The translations under genes were made by a program, and so were the position numbers. A model generated the notes under the pieces. It searched no databases. It was not told the origin of the DNA and worked only from the letters and a program-made list of their open reading frames with translations. A stretch of DNA of 64,000 nt from Bradyrhizobium_A sp052115025. Lineage in GTDB: Bacteria > Pseudomonadota > Alphaproteobacteria > Rhizobiales > Xanthobacteraceae. Location: positions 1 to 64,000 of the forward strand of contig NZ_JBFRFW010000012.1 of the NCBI RefSeq assembly GCF_052115025.1. The letters are read 5' to 3'. Positions 1 to 8,464 of the stretch are shown here, piece after piece; the first letter of the stretch is position 1, and every line of letters begins with the position of its first letter.

Positions 1-129
1 AGGCCGATCGCGGCTGACGGGCAATACGGCGTGTTCTTCGCTGCCCATCAGGTCGCCACCATCGACTTGACGGGCTCAAAAAGTGTCGGTGATGTCTCCG
101 AACGGGTGTCGGCCATGTCCCCGGACTGA
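1..129 (+). mobile_element. C-terminal end of an IS481-like transposase, cut by window edge
   Basis: Frame 1 reads 42 residues from the window edge to a TGA, with the pattern DGQYGVFFAAHQVATIDL near its start and VSERVSAMSPD at its end. This is the typical tail found after the integrase core (rve) of IS481-family transposases as I know them. The catalytic DDE part lies outside the window, so neither function nor integrity can be judged. The stop lies 58 bp from the end of the adenine deaminase gene on the other strand. Confidence 0.55.
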
Positions 130-186
130 ACATCAAGTCCGGCAATGACACCGTGGGGATGAAGCGCCCCGACAATACTATTGCCC

Positions 187-1989
187 TCACTCGAACAACG
201 GCACCTGGGTCATCTGCGGCACCAGCACGAGGCCCCTGTCGGTGATGCGGATTTCGGGGATCACCGACAGCGGGATGAGGTTGAAGCCCATGTAGGGAAT
301 GGTGCAGCCAGCCGCGCGCCATTCGACCTTGAGCTGCTTCACTTCCTCCGCAACCTCCGTGATGCGCTTGTCCGAGAGAAGGCCGGCGATCGGCAGCGGC
401 ACCAGCGCTTTCACCGCGCCGTCGGCGACGACACAGACGCCGCCTTGACGCTCCTTGATCGCAGCCAGCGCCACCTGCATGTCGGCCTCGTTGGTGCCGG
501 CGATGATGATGTTGTGGCTGTCGTGGCCGACGCTGGAGGCGACCGCGCCGCGCGTCAGGCCGAAATCCTTGAGCAGGCCATGGGCGACGTTACCCGCGGA
601 CTTGCCGTGCCGCTCCACCACCGTGACGAAGCACAGGCCATGGCGATCGAACAGCTCCTGCCAGTCGCGTGCCGGCGTGATCGCGACCTTGTCGTGCACC
701 AGCGTGATGCCGGGCAGCGCGGTGCGGATGGCGTTGACGGTGCACGCGCCCGCCGGCAGCTCCGGCGTCAGGCGCACATGTTGCGGCAGCTTCACCGTGG
801 CGTAGGCCGCCCTGGGGTACTGGTAGCGCTGCGACAGCGCGGCATCGAGCAGCGGCGTGATTTTGCCGTCGTCGACCACGAGTTCGCCGCCATACCAGGT
901 CGAGCGCGGCTTGAGGTCGTCGCCCATCAGCACGAGGTCGGCGCGGCGGCCGCCACCGAGACCGCCGACCTCGTTCTCGGCATTGAAGCGCGTCGCGCCA
1001 TGCAGCGAGCCCATCGCCCACGCCTGCTCCGGCGACATCCCCGCCTTCACCGCCTCGCGCACCACCCAGTCGAGGCCGAACTGCAGGAGGTCGTCGGCGT
1101 CGCGATCGTCGGTGCACACGGCGACGCGCTTGTGGGAGGCGCCGAGCTCGGTGATGGTGCGGATCGCCTGCGGCAGGCTGTGCCATGGCGTGGTCGGCGG
1201 CCCGCCGCGCAGGAACAGCCAGACGCCGGCTTCCAGCAAATCGTCGGCGATGTCGCGGTCGATCGCTTCATGGGTGTCGGTGACGCCGCTCGCGGCGTAG
1301 GCCGCGACGAACTCGCGGCCGTAGACATGGCCCGACACCGGCCGCCCCCGCGACAGCGCCGCGGCAAGGATGGCATGGCTGCGCTCATCCCCCATGGCGA
1401 CCGGCACGAAATCCATCTTCTCGCCGAGCGCCACCGCCTCGGGCCAGCGGTCGAACAGGCCGGCGATCTTGTCGGCAGTGAGGTCGCCGCCCGCGGTCTC
1501 CAGCGCCGCCGAGGTCGCCGGCACGGTGCTCGGCACCGTCAGGAAGATCGACAGCGGCGCCTGCCTTGCATCTTCGAGCATGGCTTCGACACCGGCGACA
1601 TCCATGACATTGCCGATCTCATGGCTGTCACAGAAGATCGTGGTGGTGCCGTTGAGCAGCGCCGCCTCGGCATAGGCGCAGGCCGTGACCATGGATGATT
1701 CGATGTGGAGATGCGGGTCGACGAGGCCCGGCGCGATGATGCCGCCAGCGACATCGCGGACCGTCGCGCCGCCGCCATTCGCCTTGTGCGCGCCGGCCGG
1801 CTTGACCGCGGCGATGCGCCCGCCGCTGATCCAGACCTCGCGGCCCTCGAAGATGCGCTCCGAATAGGTCGACAGCACCCGCGCGCCGGTGATGACAAGG
1901 TCGGGAACCGCCCGCCCGGACGCCACGTCGGCAAGGCGTCGGGTCATGGTGTGCAGCGGCTGGACGGAGAAACGGGTCAGCCTGGTCAT
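187..1989 (-). CDS. ade: Adenine deaminase
   Basis: Hydrolyses adenine to hypoxanthine and ammonia in purine salvage; a cytosolic metal enzyme of the amidohydrolase superfamily. The 600-residue product is the usual family length (about 575-600). The metal-binding HxH sits in GLVDPHLHIESS, followed by the family-typical CDSHEIGNV and VPSTVPAT segments; the C-terminal part holds the adenine-deaminase-specific region with VGHDSHN. The start at 1989 was preferred over an in-frame ATG at 2043 because a GAGGTG Shine-Dalgarno lies 7 nt upstream of it. It is monocistronic and divergent from the cytochrome b561 gene. Nothing odd was seen. Confidence 0.93.
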   Translation of the reverse strand: MTRLTRFSVQPLHTMTRRLADVASGRAVPDLVITGARVLSTYSERIFEGREVWISGGRIAAVKPAGAHKANGGGATVRDVAGGIIAPGLVDPHLHIESSMVTACAYAEAALLNGTTTIFCDSHEIGNVMDVAGVEAMLEDARQAPLSIFLTVPSTVPATSAALETAGGDLTADKIAGLFDRWPEAVALGEKMDFVPVAMGDERSHAILAAALSRGRPVSGHVYGREFVAAYAASGVTDTHEAIDRDIADDLLEAGVWLFLRGGPPTTPWHSLPQAIRTITELGASHKRVAVCTDDRDADDLLQFGLDWVVREAVKAGMSPEQAWAMGSLHGATRFNAENEVGGLGGGRRADLVLMGDDLKPRSTWYGGELVVDDGKITPLLDAALSQRYQYPRAAYATVKLPQHVRLTPELPAGACTVNAIRTALPGITLVHDKVAITPARDWQELFDRHGLCFVTVVERHGKSAGNVAHGLLKDFGLTRGAVASSVGHDSHNIIIAGTNEADMQVALAAIKERQGGVCVVADGAVKALVPLPIAGLLSDKRITEVAEEVKQLKVEWRAAGCTIPYMGFNLIPLSVIPEIRITDRGLVLVPQMTQVPLFE

Positions 1990-2251
1990 GGAGACACCTC
2001 GCTCGTCGGAACGCTTCGGGGATCGGAACTCCGGCGACAGCATTCAATCATCGCACGGGCGGAACAAGCACAAAATTTGGCGCCGATGTGCCCCGATCGG
2101 CGGCGGCCGCCCGCGCCCGGACGCGCCGGCGACATCACGCCGCCTCGCGCATTCGTGACCGCCATCATCATGACATGGACCATGACATGGCCCGCCCCAT
2201 CACCTACAGAGACCGCTCGCGCCACCCGCCTCCGCAGTTCCCACCGCCGAC

Positions 2252-2797
2252 ATGACACCTGCCACCTACGCGCCGCTGCTGCGCAAGATCCACTGGGCCA
2301 CCGCCGTCCTGTTCATCGCCGCGATGCTGATCGGGCTGTATTGCGGGCTGCAGGAGGCGGGCACATCGCCGCGCCGCGAGTTGCTGGAGCTGCACAAGTC
2401 GCTGGGCGTCACGCTGTTCGCGCTCGCCATCCTGCGCGTCATCGTGCGGCTGTCGACCCCGGCGCCGGCGGAGCCGGCATCGTTCGGCCCGCTGGTGCGC
2501 CTCGCCGCCCGGCTCAACCATGCCGCGCTCTATGTCATCCTGTTCGCCATGCCCGTCACCGGCTACATGTTCTCCTCCGCCGGCGGCTACTCGCTGAAAT
2601 ACTTCTGGACGTTCAGCTGGCCGCGCCTGTTCGCCGGCAACAAGGCGATCGCCGAGGCCGGCGAGATCGCCCATGGCCTGCTCGCCTACATCGTCTATGC
2701 CGTGGTCGCGGTGCATATCGCCGCGACGCTGTGGCACGCGCTGGTCAAGCGCGACGAGACGCTGGCGCGGATGTGGCCGACGCAGCCGGACGCATAG
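2252..2797 (+). CDS. Cytochrome b561 family protein
   Basis: A 181-residue inner-membrane di-heme cytochrome of the bacterial CybB type, which moves electrons between the quinone pool and periplasmic acceptors; the physiological partner is unknown. Four hydrophobic helices are visible (about residues 13-30, 50-68, 86-106 and 140-163). Candidate heme-ligand histidines lie in KIHWAT, ELHKSLG, LNHAALY and AVHIAATLWH, the normal pattern. Length fits the family (about 175-190). It stands alone between ade (divergent) and a broken histidine phosphatase gene (convergent), 24 bp apart. Confidence 0.85.
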   Translation: MTPATYAPLLRKIHWATAVLFIAAMLIGLYCGLQEAGTSPRRELLELHKSLGVTLFALAILRVIVRLSTPAPAEPASFGPLVRLAARLNHAALYVILFAMPVTGYMFSSAGGYSLKYFWTFSWPRLFAGNKAIAEAGEIAHGLLAYIVYAVVAVHIAATLWHALVKRDETLARMWPTQPDA

Positions 2798-2821
2798 ACG
2801 CCGGACCGCCGCTGCAGCGCG

Positions 2822-3462
2822 TCAGTGCTTGAACGGAAACGGCTCGGCGCTGTCGCCGGCGAGCAGCAGTGCGGCACCTGGGTCAATGTCCAGGCGGCGC
2901 CGGTCGGCGTGGGATCGAGCACCCACACCATGTCGAAACGGTCCGGCCAGTCCGGCACCTTCAGCGCCGCGTCGATCAGCTTGACCATCACCGGAATGGC
3001 ATGGTGCTCCCATGACACCAGCACGACGCCGGTCGTCTTCAGGATCGCCGCCACCGCCTGCTGCGTCTGGTCGAAGGTCCAGTCGGTGTCGAAGGTCACC
3101 TTGCCGCTGGCTTCCAGCAGCTTGACCAGCGGCTTGACAGTCTCTTCCGGCCGCCGGCTGCCGGCCTTGACCTTGTCGTCGCCGGCCGCCGTGTCGTCCT
3201 TGTTGTCGTCCTTATCCTTATCCTTGTCCTTGGCCTTGCAGGCGAACACCGTGGTCGGCTGCGAGATCAGCGTGTAGGGCGGCACCGGCGCCGGACCGCC
3301 GGGGCGCGGACAGAAGAACCGCGCCAGCGCTCCGGCGCGCTCCCAGCCGCGCACGATCAGGCTGTCCTTGTCTTCCCTGCCTTTCGCGGTGACGCCGACG
3401 GCATCGCCGCCCTTCTCCGGCTTCTCGCCATGACGGATGAACATGATGCGGCTGGGGGCCAT
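2822..3462 (-). pseudogene. Histidine phosphatase family protein, frameshifted near its C-terminus
   Basis: The N-terminus IMFIRHGEKPEKGG carries the RHGE motif of the histidine phosphatase (phosphoglycerate mutase-like) clan, and SWEHHAIP in the middle carries a second conserved His. A charged low-complexity insert, KDKDKDKDDNKDD, is coded by imperfect hexamer repeats at about 3207-3235. The open frame runs WTLTQVP and then goes out of register, continuing into the neighbouring cytochrome gene. In the next frame it resumes QLLLAGDSAEPFPFKH and stops at 2822, which is the expected family ending. One base is missing at about 2869-2870. This is either a true mutation of the last 20 or so residues or a sequencing error. 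Confidence 0.7.
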
Positions 3463-3872
3463 GGTCTTCTCCTCGCGTTCGGCGGCGCGCGGCCGCGCGA
3501 TGCCGCGCTTGCGTCGGGATCAGGACAGGCGGCGCCGGATCAACACGGCGCCCGGAATTCAGGCAATCGGCTTGAGATCGAAACAGAAACGACAGCAACA
3601 GATGAAGACGACAAACGGATGAAAGGCCTTCGGACCGCCCGGGCGGCAACAGCCGCCCGACGACGACCACGCGTCGAAACGTAGCGGATTTCGCAGACGT
3701 TGGGTACGGCGCGGCGACATCACGAGGCGCGCCGAGCGAGACCCGGATGTCCCTGCGCTCATCCAGGCGACGGCAATCGCGACCGCCGTAGCCGTTCATC
3801 CTTCGCAGATCGCTTGCGCGCGCCTCTGGAGGACGGATCGGAGCCGGTTCGCGACGCCGCCGGAACGGCGCG
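3463..3872. other. Intergenic stretch, no gene supported
   Basis: About 410 bp between the starts of the phosphatase remnant and the end of the IclR gene. A short GC hairpin (CGGGCGGC / GCCGCCCG, about 3647-3666) is visible. Open frames here have no Shine-Dalgarno and no recognisable motif. I see nothing else. Confidence 0.4.
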
Positions 3873-4766
3873 TCAGGTGATCAACCGTCCCTGCTCCACC
3901 GGAATGACGCCGCCGAGCGCCGCGCTGAGCTCCTGAGCGACGTCGCGCACGATCTTGCCGAGCAGCGGCAGCCGCTCGGTCGGCACCCGCGCGGTGGTGC
4001 CGGACACGGAGATGGCGGCGAACGGCTCGCTGCGGTCATCATAGACCACCGCGGAGACGCAGCGCAGGCCGATCACCGCTTCCTCATCGTCGATGGAATA
4101 GCCCTGCTCGCGGATGGTCTGCAGCATGCGGCTGAGGTCGCTGGCGCGGACGATCGATTTCGCCGTGAGCTTGGGCATGCCCTGGCGGCGGATCACCGCA
4201 TGGACGTCGTCCTCGGAATAGGTGGAGAGCACCGCCTTGCCGAGCCCGGAGGCGACCATCGGCGCACGGCCGCCGACCTTGGTCACCGAGCGCATGATCT
4301 CGCGGCTCTCGACACGGTTGACGATGACGATGGCGCCGTCGTCGACGACAGCGAGATTGGCGGTTTCCTTGGTGAGGTCGCGCAGCTTGCGAAGAAACGG
4401 CAGCGCCTGGGCGGCGAAGCTGCGGCGGCGCAGGAAGGTGGTGCCAACGGAGAAGCACTTGGCGCCGATATGCCAGGTCGACTCGCTGCGATCGAACTGC
4501 ACGAAGCGGCGCTTTTCCAGCGTGGTCAGCAGACGGTGCACGGTGGACGGCGACAGCCCGCTGCGCACTGCGAGATCGGTGAGGCGGTAGCCTTCATCAT
4601 CCTCGGCCAGCGTCTCGATCAGCAGCAGCGCACGGTCGACCGACTGCACCCCGCCGTCGCGCGGCTCGGCGTCCGGCTCGGGCGCGACATCGCGCGCCAC
4701 GCGGGCGTCGGCCGGCTTGCGCTCCGGCCTGCCCACTGGCCTGATTTTCGGTCCATTCTTCTTCAT
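3873..4766 (-). CDS. IclR family transcriptional regulator
   Basis: A DNA-binding regulator of 297 residues. The winged helix-turn-helix is at about residues 40-100 (SVDRALLLIETLAEDDEGYRLTDLA, then SGLSPSTVHRLLTTLEKRRFV), followed by the IclR effector-binding domain with MVASGLGKAVLS and the C-terminal DDEEAVIGLRCVS and AISVSG motifs. Effectors in the family are small organic acids; this one's is unknown. The start at 4766 has GGGAGG upstream; an earlier in-frame ATG at 4886 lies inside a hairpin repeat and was rejected. It lies downstream of the acyl-CoA synthetase gene on the same strand but behind its terminator, so it probably has its own promoter. Confidence 0.88.
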   Translation of the reverse strand: MKKNGPKIRPVGRPERKPADARVARDVAPEPDAEPRDGGVQSVDRALLLIETLAEDDEGYRLTDLAVRSGLSPSTVHRLLTTLEKRRFVQFDRSESTWHIGAKCFSVGTTFLRRRSFAAQALPFLRKLRDLTKETANLAVVDDGAIVIVNRVESREIMRSVTKVGGRAPMVASGLGKAVLSTYSEDDVHAVIRRQGMPKLTAKSIVRASDLSRMLQTIREQGYSIDDEEAVIGLRCVSAVVYDDRSEPFAAISVSGTTARVPTERLPLLGKIVRDVAQELSAALGGVIPVEQGRLIT

Positions 4767-4842
4767 TGCCACCTGCCTCCCGTTGCCAGATGTGAAGGTC
4801 GCACTGAATTTTATTGTTATCGGTCGCAGGGCCCTTGGTCCC

Positions 4843-4982
4843 CTCTCCTCATGGTGAGGAGGCGCGTCAGCGCCGTCTCGAACCATGAGGCCACAGGCCT
4901 CGGCCTCATCCTTCGAGACGCAGGCTGCGCCTGTTCCTCAGGATGAGAGGCCTGGCAGAACGCGCCTCCTCACCATGAGGCG
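4843..4982. repeat. Interspersed hairpin repeat, family I (nested copies)
   Basis: Contains CTCCTCATGGTGAGGAG with CTCGAACCATGAGG, then CTCATCCTTCGAGACG with CTCAGGATGAG, then another CTCCTCACCATGAGG. Each pair forms a hairpin of about 50 bp. Other copies are at 22733, 28605, 48616 and 50166. The element lies in the gap between the IclR gene and the acyl-CoA synthetase terminator. Confidence 0.85.
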
Positions 4983-5057
4983 TGGAAGCCTCGGTTACGA
5001 CGCATCAGACTACGCCAGGTCCAACCGCAAGACCTGCCGCCGTTTCGCGAAGACTTT

Positions 5058-5113
5058 CCAAAAAAGCCGGAGGATGCCGCCCGGGGATCGATGTGGATCC
5101 GGAGGCGGCATCC
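5058..5113 (-). terminator. Rho-independent terminator of the acyl-CoA synthetase gene
   Basis: Ten-bp arms GGATGCCGCC (5104-5113) and GGCGGCATCC (5072-5081, minus-strand reading) are followed on the minus strand by TCCGGC and a run of six T, 45-100 bp past the stop codon at 5158. Confidence 0.6.
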
Positions 5114-5157
5114 ATGATGCAGTGCGGTAGCGGCCGCAACGCGCGGCCGCGCCGCGA

Positions 5158-7320
5158 TCAGAGCAGGCCCGCGCCGCGCGCCCACTTGTACTTGGCGCCG
5201 AGCACCTCGACCGGCAGTTCCGTCGAGTAGGCATAGGCCGGGATGCCATTCTGGTAGAGATATTCCGCCGCTTCCTCGACCTCGACGTCGCCGGCGAGCG
5301 AGGCGACCATCGGCTTGACGAAGCCCTTGGCCTCCATCTCCTTCTTCACCTCGACCATGTTGCGGGCAAACACCATCGGCGGGGTGACGATGGTGTGCCA
5401 GTAGCCGAGGATCAGCGCGTGGATGCGCTCGTCCGACAGGCCGAGCTTGACGGTGTTGACATAAGTGATCGGCGGTTCGCCGCCGGTGATGTCCACCGGG
5501 TTGCCGGCGGCGCCGAACGGCGGGATGAACTTGCGGAACGCGGCATCGAGATCCGGCGGCATCGCCATCAGCGACAGGCCGTTGTCGACCACCGCGTCGG
5601 ACAGCAGCACGCCCGAGCCGCCGGCGCCGGTGATGATCAGCACGTTCTCGCCCTTCGGCGTCGGCAATACCGGCACGCCGCGCGCGAACTCGAGGAGCTG
5701 GCGCAGCGAGCGGGCGCGGATGACGCCGGACTGCCTGAGCACGTCCTCGTAGATCTTGTCGTTGCCGGCGAGCGCGCCGGTGTGCGACGAGGCGGCCTTC
5801 GCACCAGCAGAGGTGCGGCCGGCTTTCAGCACCACCACCGGCTTCTTCTTGGAGACGCGCTTGGCGGCCTCCGCGAAGGCGCGGCCGTCCTTGAGGTCCT
5901 CGCAGTGCTGCGCGATCAGGTTGGTGTTGGGGTCCTGCTCGAAGAACGCCAAGAGATCGTCCTCGTCGATATCGGACTTGTTGCCGAGGCCGACGATCGC
6001 CGAGACGCCCATCTTGGCCGAGCGCGAGAAGCCGATGATCGCCATGCCGATGCCGCCGGACTGCGACGACAGCGCGGCGTGGCCCTTGACGTCATAGGCG
6101 GTGCAGAACGTGGCGCAGAGGTTGGCCGGCGTGTAGTAGAAGCCGTAGATGTTCGGCCCCATCAGGCGGATGTCGTACTTCTTGCCGACCTCGACGATCT
6201 CGGCCTGCAGCTCCGGCGCGCCGGCCTCCGCAAAGCCCGACGGGATCAGCACGGCGCCCGGGATCTTCTTCTCGCCGCACTCGGTCAGCGCCGCGGCGAC
6301 GAACTTGGCGGGAATGGCGAACACCGCGGTGTCGATGACGCCGGGCACGTCCTTGACGCTCTTGTAGGCCTTGTAGCCGAGAATCTCGTCGGCCTTGGGA
6401 TGGATCGGATAGATCTCGCCCTTGTAGCCGCCATTGATCAGGTTCTTCATCACCGAATTGCCGATCTTGCCGGCTTCGGCGGACGCACCGATCACCGCCA
6501 CGGCCTTCGGCATCATGATGCGGTTCATCGCCGCGACGATCTCCTCGGTGGAGCGCGGCGCCGGACGCGGCTTGTAGTCGAAGTCGACGACGATGCGCAC
6601 GTCGGCGGCGATCGCGTCCTTTTTGGTGGCGAACACCGGGTTGAGGTCGAGCTCGACGATCTCCTGGAAGTCACTGACGAGTTGCGACACCTTGACAATG
6701 ACGTCGGCGAGCGCCTCGCGGTTGACGGGATCGCCGCCGCGTACGCCCTTGAGCATCTCATGGGCCTGGATGCCGTCGAGCATCGACAGCGCGTCCGCAT
6801 GGCTCGCCGGCGCGAGGCGGAAGGTGACGTCCTTGAGCACCTCGACCAGCACGCCGCCGAGGCCGAAGGCCACGAGCTTGCCGAACGAGCCATCGGTGAT
6901 CGATCCGACAATCACCTCGGTGCCGCCGGCCAGCATCTGCTGCACCTGCACGCCCTCGATCCTGGCGTCGGCCTTATAGTTCTTCGCATTGGCGAGGATG
7001 GTGTCGTAGGCCTTCTCGGCATCCGCCGCGGTCTTGACGCCGACGATGACGCCGCCGGCCTCGGTCTTGTGCAGGATGTCGGGGGAGACGATCTTCATCA
7101 CCACCGGAAAGCCCATGCCGGCGGCGATCTTCGCAGCATCGGCGGCCGAGGCGGCAAGACCCTCCTGCGGCACGGGAATGCCGTAGGCGTCGCAGACCAG
7201 CTTGCCTTCGGGCGCGGTCAGGCTGGTGCGGCCATCGGCCTTCACCCTGTCCAGCACCTTGCGAACGGATTGTTTGGCGTCGTCTGCGTGATCGATCTTG
7301 CGCGCTGCGTCCTGAGCCAT
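5158..7320 (-). CDS. NDP-forming acyl-CoA synthetase (acetate-CoA ligase type), oxalate locus
   Basis: A 720-residue single-chain ligase that makes an acyl-CoA from a carboxylate, CoA and ATP (ADP plus phosphate released). Domain order: ATP-grasp at about residues 15-230 (KTEAGGV, ELDLNPV), CoA-binding Rossmann domain at about 255-350 (AVIGASAEAGKIGNSV), then the succinyl-CoA-ligase-like part with the probable phospho-His in SSHTGALAG near residue 515, and a C-terminal flavodoxin-like domain (ITGAGGSGVLLSDA). The start at 7320 has AGGAGG upstream. It is divergent from the GntR-oxc unit, and a TGGCATACCA operator lies in its promoter region. The substrate is not readable; acetate, formate or oxalate are candidates. 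By context it may supply the CoA donor for oxalate activation. Confidence 0.85.
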   Translation of the reverse strand: MAQDAARKIDHADDAKQSVRKVLDRVKADGRTSLTAPEGKLVCDAYGIPVPQEGLAASAADAAKIAAGMGFPVVMKIVSPDILHKTEAGGVIVGVKTAADAEKAYDTILANAKNYKADARIEGVQVQQMLAGGTEVIVGSITDGSFGKLVAFGLGGVLVEVLKDVTFRLAPASHADALSMLDGIQAHEMLKGVRGGDPVNREALADVIVKVSQLVSDFQEIVELDLNPVFATKKDAIAADVRIVVDFDYKPRPAPRSTEEIVAAMNRIMMPKAVAVIGASAEAGKIGNSVMKNLINGGYKGEIYPIHPKADEILGYKAYKSVKDVPGVIDTAVFAIPAKFVAAALTECGEKKIPGAVLIPSGFAEAGAPELQAEIVEVGKKYDIRLMGPNIYGFYYTPANLCATFCTAYDVKGHAALSSQSGGIGMAIIGFSRSAKMGVSAIVGLGNKSDIDEDDLLAFFEQDPNTNLIAQHCEDLKDGRAFAEAAKRVSKKKPVVVLKAGRTSAGAKAASSHTGALAGNDKIYEDVLRQSGVIRARSLRQLLEFARGVPVLPTPKGENVLIITGAGGSGVLLSDAVVDNGLSLMAMPPDLDAAFRKFIPPFGAAGNPVDITGGEPPITYVNTVKLGLSDERIHALILGYWHTIVTPPMVFARNMVEVKKEMEAKGFVKPMVASLAGDVEVEEAAEYLYQNGIPAYAYSTELPVEVLGAKYKWARGAGLL

Positions 7321-7530
7321 GTGGCGTCCTCCTGTGGCGTCCGTTTTGCGGTGCCTGGGACGCGCGAGCCGCGGACGGCCTCTCCCCCGCGCGATCGACG
7401 ACACATCCGCACGGACGGGAGCACGTCCCGCCGGCGAACCGCCCAGGCGAACCGGTTTCGATCACGGACACCGCTGCGCCGCTGCCGGCCAATCCCCGCG
7501 GCAGCAGCGGCATCCGCTATGTCTGGCATT

Positions 7531-7540
7531 TGGCATACCA
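7531..7540. promoter_or_regulatory. Oxalate-regulon operator O1 (TGGCATACCA)
   Basis: Palindromic TGGCATACCA, flanked as TTTGGCATACCAAG. On the minus strand it lies just downstream of a TTGACA hexamer (7552-7557), where a -10 element of the acyl-CoA synthetase promoter should be. It matches six further sites in the window placed before oxalate genes. The GT/AC-type core is compatible with GntR-family operators. Confidence 0.65.
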
Positions 7541-7612
7541 AGAACAAGCTTTGTCAAGAGCAATTGCGGCTTGACTTCGCTGACAATCGAGGCAAGTTGA
7601 CATTGTGGCATC

Positions 7613-7622
7613 TGGCATGCCA
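7613..7622. promoter_or_regulatory. Oxalate-regulon operator O2 (TGGCATGCCA)
   Basis: Perfect palindrome TGGCATGCCA, 82 bp from O1 and downstream of TTGACA (7597-7602) in the gntR-oxc direction. The preceding TGTGGCATC is shared with the site at 18150, so the two promoters are alike beyond the operator core. Position suggests autoregulation of gntR. Confidence 0.65.
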
Positions 7623-7683
7623 AGAACATAAGATGCAAGGACGTGGTATCCTTCCCTCAGACCTGACAGGGGGAATGATTCAC

Positions 7684-8421
7684 ATGAGTGACGAGAAGAG
7701 CAGCAGCAGGGGTCAGCCGACCGTGGCAGTGGACGCCGATATCCCGATCATGCGCATCGCGCCTGAGACGAGCTTCAAGACCAAGGCCTACGACGCCTTG
7801 AAGGAAGCGATTCTCAAGATGGATATCTACGCCACCCCGGAGCCGGTGATGCTCGACGAGCGCGCCCTCTCCGAACGGCTCGGCGTCAGCCGCACGCCGA
7901 TCCGCGAAGCCATCGCCATGCTGGAGCAGGATGGCTTCGTGAAGACGGTGCCGCGCCGCGGCATCGTCGTGGTGCGCAAGAGCAAGACCGAAGTGGTCGA
8001 CATGATCCGCGCCTGGGCGGCGCTGGAGAGCATGGCGGCGCGCCTCATCACCACCACCGCGCGCAAGAAGGACATCTCGGCGCTGCGCAACTTCTTCAAG
8101 GACTTCGGCAGGGATCGCCTGCCGCAGGACAACATCGAGGAATACTCCCGGGCCAACATCCTGTTTCACCAGGCGCTGATTGCGCTCAGTGAATCCCAGG
8201 TGCTGGTCGACATGACCAACGACATCCTGCTGCATGTGCGCGGCCATCGCCAGCTCACCATCGGCCGGCAGGAGCGCATCGCCAACTCGCTGCCCGAGCA
8301 CATGGCGATCATCGCCGCGCTCGAGGAGCGCGACACCGAGCTCGCCGAAAAGCTGGCGCGCGACCACACCTTGGGCCTTGCGTCCTATGTGGAAGCGCAC
8401 GGCGACGAGATCTTCAGTTAA
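7684..8421 (+). CDS. GntR family regulator (FCD/FadR type), proposed oxalate regulator
   Basis: A 245-residue regulator: winged helix at about residues 30-100 (ALSERLGVSRTPIREAIAML) and an all-helical FCD ligand domain at about 105-230 with the spaced His residues (FHQALI, EHMAII, DHTLG) that bind metal or an organic-acid ligand in this class. The start at 7684 is 9 nt from GGGGGA; an ATG at 7675 abuts that site and is less likely. It is followed 43 bp later by oxc with no terminator between, so the two probably share a transcript. I infer it binds TGGYATACCA sites here and upstream of the other oxalate genes; the inducer could be oxalate, oxalyl-CoA or formyl-CoA. Confidence 0.9.
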   Translation: MSDEKSSSRGQPTVAVDADIPIMRIAPETSFKTKAYDALKEAILKMDIYATPEPVMLDERALSERLGVSRTPIREAIAMLEQDGFVKTVPRRGIVVVRKSKTEVVDMIRAWAALESMAARLITTTARKKDISALRNFFKDFGRDRLPQDNIEEYSRANILFHQALIALSESQVLVDMTNDILLHVRGHRQLTIGRQERIANSLPEHMAIIAALEERDTELAEKLARDHTLGLASYVEAHGDEIFS

Positions 8422-8464
8422 GCCACCAACCACAAAGACGTACAGGGATCAGGGAGACGCCGTG

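Noticed and set aside
181..1698. Long plus-strand open frame over the adenine deaminase gene
   Set aside because: No recognisable domain; the minus-strand product is a full-length, motif-rich adenine deaminase.
4767..4886. Upstream in-frame ATG extending the IclR protein by 40 residues
   Set aside because: The extension is translated from a family I hairpin repeat and lacks a ribosome site, whereas 4766 has GGGAGG.
5395..8421. Very long open frame (about 1000 codons) opposite the acyl-CoA synthetase and running into gntR
   Set aside because: It mirrors the synthetase codon pattern, is rich in Arg/Asp/His/Leu/Gly without any domain, and has no ribosome site; a high-GC antisense shadow. Only its 3' end is the true gntR gene.
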